Shown one piece after another: positions 4,877 through 8,732 of a stretch of DNA of 8,732 bases (position 1 is the first letter of the stretch; each line of letters starts with the position of its first letter). The position numbers and the translations under genes are program-made. The notes under the pieces are model-generated. The model was given only the letters and a program-made list of their open reading frames with translations. It ran no database searches and was not told the origin of the DNA. The stretch is from Syntrophomonas sp. (GTDB lineage Bacteria > Bacillota > Syntrophomonadia > Syntrophomonadales > Syntrophomonadaceae), in the NCBI GenBank assembly GCA_003558625.1, contig PWPP01000049.1:1-8732 (forward strand), in the 5' to 3' direction.

Positions 4877-5431
4877 ATGAAGTTTGAAATCAGGGGCAAA
4901 AACATCGAGCTTACCGATGCCATGAAAGATTACGCAACCAAGAGGTTGTCCAAACTGGAAAGGTATTTTGAAGAGGTGAAAGAGGCCCAGGTAGCATTGT
5001 CTGTTGAGGGAGACAAACATAAGGTAGAAGTTACGTTGTTCCTTGACGGTTTTCTCATACGCGCTGAGGAGTTAAGTGATAACATGTATGCTTCCATAGA
5101 TTTGGTAGAAGAAAAACTGGAAAAACAAATTGACAAGTACAAAACTAAATTATACAGAAATCATCGTTCAGTAGGTTTGAAGCAGGCCTTTGCCGATCAG
5201 ATCCAAAGCGATCTGGATCTGAAAAAAGAAAGTGAAGAGCAGTTTAAAATCGTAAGGACCAAACGGTTTGCCTTGAAGCCCATGGACGAAGAAGAAGCTA
5301 TTATGCAGATGAACCTGCTGGAGCATAATTTTTTCGTTTTCTTAAATTCCCGTACCGAAGAAGTCAATGTGGTCTACAAACGCAAGCAGGGAGATTATGG
5401 GTTAATAGAACCGTTCAGTATTCCTTATTGA
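4877..5431 (+). CDS. hpf: Ribosome hibernation promoting factor, long form
   Basis: Long-form HPF binds the 30S decoding region in resting cells and pairs two ribosomes into inactive 100S dimers. The 184-residue product has the N-terminal S30AE/RaiA domain (about 1-95: MKFEIRGKNIELTDAMKDYA, then KLERYFEEVKEAQV) and a linker of about 30 residues. The C-terminal dimerisation domain (about 124-180) has IVRTKRFALKPMDEEEAI, LLEHNFFVFLNSRTEEVNVV and GDYGLIEP. Length and layout match the Firmicute long form rather than the short enterobacterial one. The start is ATG 4877, with GGGAG near 4865-4869. It ends with tandem stops TGA TAA at 5429-5434. hpf next to secA is a conserved Firmicute arrangement. 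I found no convincing promoter in the 99 bases after the preceding terminator, so how it is switched on is unclear. Confidence 0.95.
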   Translation: MKFEIRGKNIELTDAMKDYATKRLSKLERYFEEVKEAQVALSVEGDKHKVEVTLFLDGFLIRAEELSDNMYASIDLVEEKLEKQIDKYKTKLYRNHRSVGLKQAFADQIQSDLDLKKESEEQFKIVRTKRFALKPMDEEEAIMQMNLLEHNFFVFLNSRTEEVNVVYKRKQGDYGLIEPFSIPY

Positions 5432-5512
5432 TAACGTACAGAAGACCTCCTGGTTCGGGGAAAGATATGCGTTCAATCGTTAAAAAGCAAAAATCCATTT
5501 GAGCCGGGGCAG

Positions 5513-5556
5513 TTGAAGCAGGATGATAAAAAGTGGTAAAATACAATTGGTATATT
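5513..5556 (+). promoter_or_regulatory. Putative secA promoter with two extended -10 elements
   Basis: TTGAAG (5513-5518) is followed after 18 bases by TAAAAT (5537-5542), with TG at 5534-5535 giving an extended -10. A second TG-N-TATATT occurs at 5548-5556 without a clear -35. Starts would fall near 5549 and 5563, the latter just at the first arm of the hairpin at 5564. The elements are seen directly; use and relative strength are inferred. Confidence 0.45.
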
Positions 5557-5563
5557 AAAGATG

Positions 5564-5590
5564 AGAGGAGCCATAAAGGGTCCTCTTTTT
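5564..5590 (+). terminator. Terminator-like hairpin in the secA leader
   Basis: AGAGGA (5564-5569) pairs with TCCTCT (5581-5586). CC/GG (5571-5572/5578-5579) can extend the helix past a G·G mismatch, and T6 follows from 5585 onward apart from one C. It stands downstream of the putative secA promoter but only 23 bases before the secA start. It may end hpf transcripts or act as an attenuator of secA. Its right arm also pairs with the secA ribosome binding site region. Confidence 0.55.
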
Positions 5591-5603
5591 TCTGAAAGAG
5601 GGA
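5581..5603 (+). promoter_or_regulatory. Alternative hairpin covering the secA ribosome binding site
   Basis: TCCTCTTT (5581-5588) can pair with AAAGAGGG (5595-5602) in an 8-bp stem with one T·G pair and loop TTTCTG. AAGAGGGA (5596-5603) is also the only good Shine-Dalgarno for secA, 9 bases before its ATG. The helix excludes the terminator-like hairpin at 5564-5590, since both use 5581-5586. The complementarity is seen; a regulatory switch is inferred. Confidence 0.4.
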
Positions 5604-5612
5604 TTATTCGTA

Positions 5613-8102
5613 ATGCTCAAAAATCTGGTAAAAATATTTTTGGATGACAATGAAAAAGAAATTAAAAAAGCAAGACGCTATGTAGACGAAATAAACAGTC
5701 TTGAACCCCGGTTTAAAACATTGGGGGACCAGGATTTCCCCCCCTATACAGAACAGCTTAAGCAAAGGCTGGACGCAGGCGAGAGTTTAGAAGATCTCCT
5801 GCCTGAGGCCTTTGCCCTGGTCCGGGAGGCCTCGGTTCGCACCCTTGGCATGAGACATTTTGATGTGCAGCTGATCGGGGGGCTGGTACTGCACCAGGGG
5901 AAAATTGCGGAAATGAAGACCGGGGAAGGGAAAACGCTGGTGGCTACCCTGGCAGCGTATTTAAATGCCCTGGAGGGCAAGGGGGTTCACATTGTTACCG
6001 TAAACGACTATCTGGCTTCCAGGGATGCGGAATGGATGGGCCCTATATTTGAGTTTTGCGGCCTCTCCGTCGGCTTAATCGTGCATGGCCTCGACAGCAA
6101 TGAACGCAAAGCGGCCTACGGCTGTGATATCTGTTATGCGACCAATAATGAACTGGGCTTTGATTATCTCAGAGATAATATGGTGGTTTCCATAGGCCAA
6201 AAGAGTCAAAGGGAATTACATTTTGCCATTATAGACGAAGTGGATTCCATCCTCATCGATGAAGCCAGAACCCCTTTGATTATATCGGGAGCAGGGGACA
6301 AACCCACGGATCTTTATTACCAGATATCCCGCTTCATACCCCGTTTAGAGCGGGAGACAGATTATGTGGTGGATGAAAAGTCCCACGTAGTCAACCTCAG
6401 TGAAGAGGGGGTCCAAAAGGCAGAAAAATATTTTAATGTGGAGAACCTTTCTGACGAAATGGATTTGGCCCATCATATCAACCAGGGATTGAAGGCCCAC
6501 GGTTTAATGAAAAGAGACCGGGATTATGTGGTGAAAGATGATCAGATTGTGATTGTGGATGAATTCACCGGGCGTCTGATGTTTGGCCGCAGGTACAGCA
6601 ATGGTTTGCACCAGGCCATAGAAGCCAAGGAAGGGGTAAAAATCGAAAAAGAATCCCAGACTCTGGCAACGGTTACCTTTCAGAATTATTTCCGCATGTA
6701 CAAGAAACTGGCTGGAATGACCGGTACTGCCAGCACCGAGGCCGAGGAATTTCGCAATATCTATAAAATTGATGTAGTGGAGATTCCCACCCATAAACCC
6801 ATGGTCAGGGAGGACAAAGCCGACTATGTTTACCGCACCGAAATGGGGAAATATAATGCGGTTATTGAAGATATCGTGGCCAGAAACCAAGAGCGGCAGC
6901 CGGTTTTGGTGGGAACGATTTCTATTGAAAAATCAGAGCTGTTAAGCCAGATGCTCCGTAAAAAAGGCATCAAACACGAAGTTCTCAATGCCAAACATCA
7001 TGAAAAAGAGGCGCAGATTATCGCCCAGGCCGGACAAATAGCATCGGTGACCATTGCCACCAATATGGCCGGAAGAGGAACAGACATTGTTTTGGGTGAA
7101 GGGGTGCAGGCCCGCGGGGGCCTCTATGTATTGGGTACTGAAAGGCATGAATCCCGGCGCATCGACAACCAGCTGCGGGGCCGCTCAGGCCGTCAGGGGG
7201 ATCCCGGGGAATCAAGGTTTTATGTATCTCTGGAAGATGACCTGATGCGTTTGTTCGGATCCTCTAATATTGAGGGCATGATGGACCGGCTGGGCATGGA
7301 TGATGATATACCCATTGAAAACAAAATGATTTCCCGGGCCATAGAAAACGCGCAAAAGAAAGTGGAAAGCCGCAATTTTAATATCCGCAAAAATGTATTG
7401 GAATATGATGATGTTATCAACCAGCAGCGGGAAGTGATCTACGGGGAACGGCGCAAGGTACTAGAGGGCCGTGAACTAAAAAGCACGCTGGAAAGCATGA
7501 TTGATGATGTGATTGAGGATGCGGTGCGGGGTTTTGCCGGTGAAGAAAAATATGCCGATGAATGGGATCTAAATGCCCTGGCCGCTTTTGTGGAGCAGCA
7601 ACTGATACCAGAAGCAGACTTTGGTCCCGAAGAACTGCTGGGGAAAACCCAGGTGGAAGTCATAGACTTTTTGAAAGAAAAGACCCATAAAACCTACCAG
7701 ACCCGGGAAGAAGAACTGGGACCCGAGAATATGCGGGACCTGGAAAAAGCCCTGATGCTCAGAATTATCGATGCCAAGTGGATGGATCATATCGATGCCA
7801 TGGACGAACTCCGCAACGGTATATCCCTGCGCGCTTACGCCCAAAAGGATCCTTTAATAGAATATAAATTTGAAGCGTTTGAGGCTTTTCAGAATATGAT
7901 TCATACCATCAAAGCGGATGTAGTGAAATTTATTATGCGGATCCGGGTACTGGCCCAGCCTCAGGAAAGAAAAATCGTGGTCAATCAGGAAGCAAGCCCG
8001 GAAAAGAAACCCGTCCGCACCGGAGCCAAAGTAGGCAGAAATGAACCCTGTACCTGCGGAAGCGGAAAAAAATACAAGAAATGCTGCGGTAAGAAAACCT
8101 AG
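5613..8102 (+). CDS. secA: Protein translocase ATPase SecA
   Basis: SecA is the motor that pushes unfolded preproteins through SecYEG using ATP. The 829-residue protein is full length for a Gram-positive housekeeping SecA. Walker A is MKTGEGKT (101-108) and Walker B is the DEVD box (208-211), continuing SILIDEARTPLIISG. The preprotein cross-linking domain spans roughly 220-370. The second nucleotide-binding fold includes TNMAGRGTDI (483-492) and GTERHESRRIDNQLRGRSGRQGD (508-530, in outline). The helical scaffold and wing include RIIDAKWMDHIDAMDELRNG near 717-736. The zinc-binding tail has Cys813, 815, 824 and 825 in EPCTCGSGKKYKKCCG, used with SecB-like partners or lipids. ATG 5613 follows AAGAGGGA (5596-5603). 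It lies between hpf and prfB, a conserved neighbourhood. No defect is seen; it ends in TAG. Confidence 0.98.
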   Translation: MLKNLVKIFLDDNEKEIKKARRYVDEINSLEPRFKTLGDQDFPPYTEQLKQRLDAGESLEDLLPEAFALVREASVRTLGMRHFDVQLIGGLVLHQGKIAEMKTGEGKTLVATLAAYLNALEGKGVHIVTVNDYLASRDAEWMGPIFEFCGLSVGLIVHGLDSNERKAAYGCDICYATNNELGFDYLRDNMVVSIGQKSQRELHFAIIDEVDSILIDEARTPLIISGAGDKPTDLYYQISRFIPRLERETDYVVDEKSHVVNLSEEGVQKAEKYFNVENLSDEMDLAHHINQGLKAHGLMKRDRDYVVKDDQIVIVDEFTGRLMFGRRYSNGLHQAIEAKEGVKIEKESQTLATVTFQNYFRMYKKLAGMTGTASTEAEEFRNIYKIDVVEIPTHKPMVREDKADYVYRTEMGKYNAVIEDIVARNQERQPVLVGTISIEKSELLSQMLRKKGIKHEVLNAKHHEKEAQIIAQAGQIASVTIATNMAGRGTDIVLGEGVQARGGLYVLGTERHESRRIDNQLRGRSGRQGDPGESRFYVSLEDDLMRLFGSSNIEGMMDRLGMDDDIPIENKMISRAIENAQKKVESRNFNIRKNVLEYDDVINQQREVIYGERRKVLEGRELKSTLESMIDDVIEDAVRGFAGEEKYADEWDLNALAAFVEQQLIPEADFGPEELLGKTQVEVIDFLKEKTHKTYQTREEELGPENMRDLEKALMLRIIDAKWMDHIDAMDELRNGISLRAYAQKDPLIEYKFEAFEAFQNMIHTIKADVVKFIMRIRVLAQPQERKIVVNQEASPEKKPVRTGAKVGRNEPCTCGSGKKYKKCCGKKT

Positions 8103-8118
8103 AAGCGGATTTTTATGG

Positions 8119-8140
8119 CCTCTTTGATCAAAAGAGGTTT
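8119..8140 (+). terminator. Weak terminator-like hairpin after secA
   Basis: CCTCTTT (8119-8125) pairs with AAAGAGG (8131-8137) in a perfect 7-bp stem with loop GATCA. Only TTT follows, so it is a poor or leaky terminator. It lies 17 bases after the secA stop, which would allow some secA transcripts to continue into prfB (inference). Confidence 0.4.
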
Positions 8141-8170
8141 GCTGTGGTAGGGTGGATGTAGGAGAATGAC

Positions 8171-8199
8171 TTGCCAAACCCCATCGCAGCTGTTATGTT
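8171..8199 (+). promoter_or_regulatory. Putative promoter for prfB
   Basis: TTGCCA (8171-8176, 5 of 6) and TATGTT (8194-8199, 4 of 6) are spaced by 17 bases. TG at 8191-8192 gives an extended -10. Transcription would start near 8206, about 50 bases before ATG 8258. The 155-base secA-prfB gap otherwise holds only the weak hairpin at 8119-8140. Confidence 0.5.
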
Positions 8200-8257
8200 G
8201 TGAAAGCAAGCGGTGCCGAGTTTGCATAAAGAGACAAATCATAAGGAGGAATTATAT

Positions 8258-8732
8258 ATGTTAACGGACCCCAAAGAAACCATCCGGGAGATGATTAAGG
8301 GGATCAATGAAATAAGGGGTTCTCTTTGACATTGATAACAAAAGCAAAGAGATGGAACTGCTGCAGACCCAAACGGTCAAAGAAGATTTTTGGAACGATA
8401 ACCTGCAGGCCCAGCAAATACTGAAAAGAATAAGCCAGCTCAAAGAGAGCATAGAGCGTTTTGACAGCTTCGACCAGGAAGCACACTACCTCCGTGATGT
8501 GCTGGAAATGGCCCAGGCAGAAAATGAGCAGGAACTATTCATGGAGACCAGCCTGCAGATCGAGGCTTTTTTAAAAAAATACCAGGCTTTTGAGCTCTTG
8601 ATTTTCTTTGCCGGTGAGCACGACACCGGGGATGCCATCGTTTCCCTGCATGCAGGTACCGGCGGCACCGAAGCCCAGGACTGGGCCGAGATGCTGTTGC
8701 GCATGTATACCCGCTGGGCTGAAGCCTCAGGA
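8258..8732 (+). CDS. prfB: Peptide chain release factor 2, partial, programmed frameshift
   Basis: RF2 reads UGA and UAA stop codons and triggers release of the finished protein. ATG 8258, behind AAGGAGGA (8243-8250), opens a frame of 23 codons ending CTT TGA (8324-8329). Moving one base forward at CTT continues with GAC (8328-8330) for 135 codons to the window edge, so 158 residues are visible. The junction reads IRGSL-DIDNKSKEME, the expected RF2 context. Also seen are VKEDFWNDNLQAQQI (the PDFW-like region), a coiled-coil-like helical stretch, and IVSLHAGTGGTEAQDWAEM with LLRMYTRWAEASG. The anticodon-like SPF loop and catalytic GGQ lie beyond the edge. Frameshifting makes RF2 control its own level: scarce RF2 means slow reading of TGA and more frameshift (established). 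secA-prfB adjacency is conserved. Confidence 0.96.
8315..8330 (+). promoter_or_regulatory. prfB: Programmed +1 frameshift site of prfB
   Basis: AGGGG (8315-8319) acts as an internal Shine-Dalgarno. Four bases later comes the slippery CTT at 8324-8326, then TGA at 8327-8329 followed by C. The P-site tRNA on CTT re-pairs with TTT, moving to the +1 frame, which continues GAC ATT GAT. The core CTTTGAC and the spacing agree with the well-studied prfB site. In-frame translation would give only 23 residues. Confidence 0.95.

Noticed and set aside
6504..6890. 128-codon minus-strand frame inside secA
   Set aside because: It is antisense to conserved SecA sequence, with no ribosome binding site or recognisable family.
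8103..8257. Riboswitch or small gene in the secA-prfB gap
   Set aside because: There is no open frame with a ribosome binding site and no recognised aptamer; only a weak hairpin and a promoter-like pair are present.

Overview
The window reads as chromosomal DNA of a low-to-moderate GC Gram-positive bacterium, most likely a clostridial Firmicute of the Peptococcaceae type (inference). The grounds are a four-cysteine L33, an L10 leader of the Firmicute type, a long-form hibernation factor (HPF), an SecA of about 830 residues with a zinc-binding tail, and the order hpf-secA-prfB. Every gene lies on the + strand. There are no tRNA or rRNA genes, no CRISPR array and no recognisable transposase.

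Positions 1-4133 hold a translation and transcription cluster: the 3' half of tuf (EF-Tu), a promoter, rpmG (L33), secE, nusG, rplK (L11), rplA (L1), the L10 leader, rplJ (L10), rplL (L7/L12) and a strong terminator. It carries two autoregulatory RNA sites: a putative L1-binding stem-loop between rplK and rplA, and an L10 leader with attenuator before rplJ. rplJ is interrupted by an in-frame TAA after codon 142; the remaining 31 codons of the usual protein follow in the same frame. The six genes before rplL all lack an ATG start.

Positions 4134-4420 are a junction. The usual next genes, rpoB and rpoC, are absent. In their place is a GC-rich (84 of 130 bases), hairpin-rich stretch at 4141-4270 with no convincing gene, then AT-rich DNA with a strong sigma-A-type promoter.

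Positions 4421-8732 hold a small eight-cysteine zinc-ribbon protein with its own promoter and terminator, then hpf, secA and the first 158 residues of prfB (RF2). prfB contains the classic programmed +1 frameshift site. Just before secA a terminator-like hairpin and a hairpin covering the ribosome binding site share one strand, so they cannot form together.

Functionally this is core housekeeping: elongation (EF-Tu), the ribosomal stalk and L1 arm (L11, L1, L10, L7/L12), transcription elongation (NusG), protein export (SecE, SecA), ribosome dormancy (HPF) and termination (RF2). I see no clear novel multi-gene system. The features most worth a second look are the rplJ stop, the rplL junction with its GC-rich element, and the secA leader.
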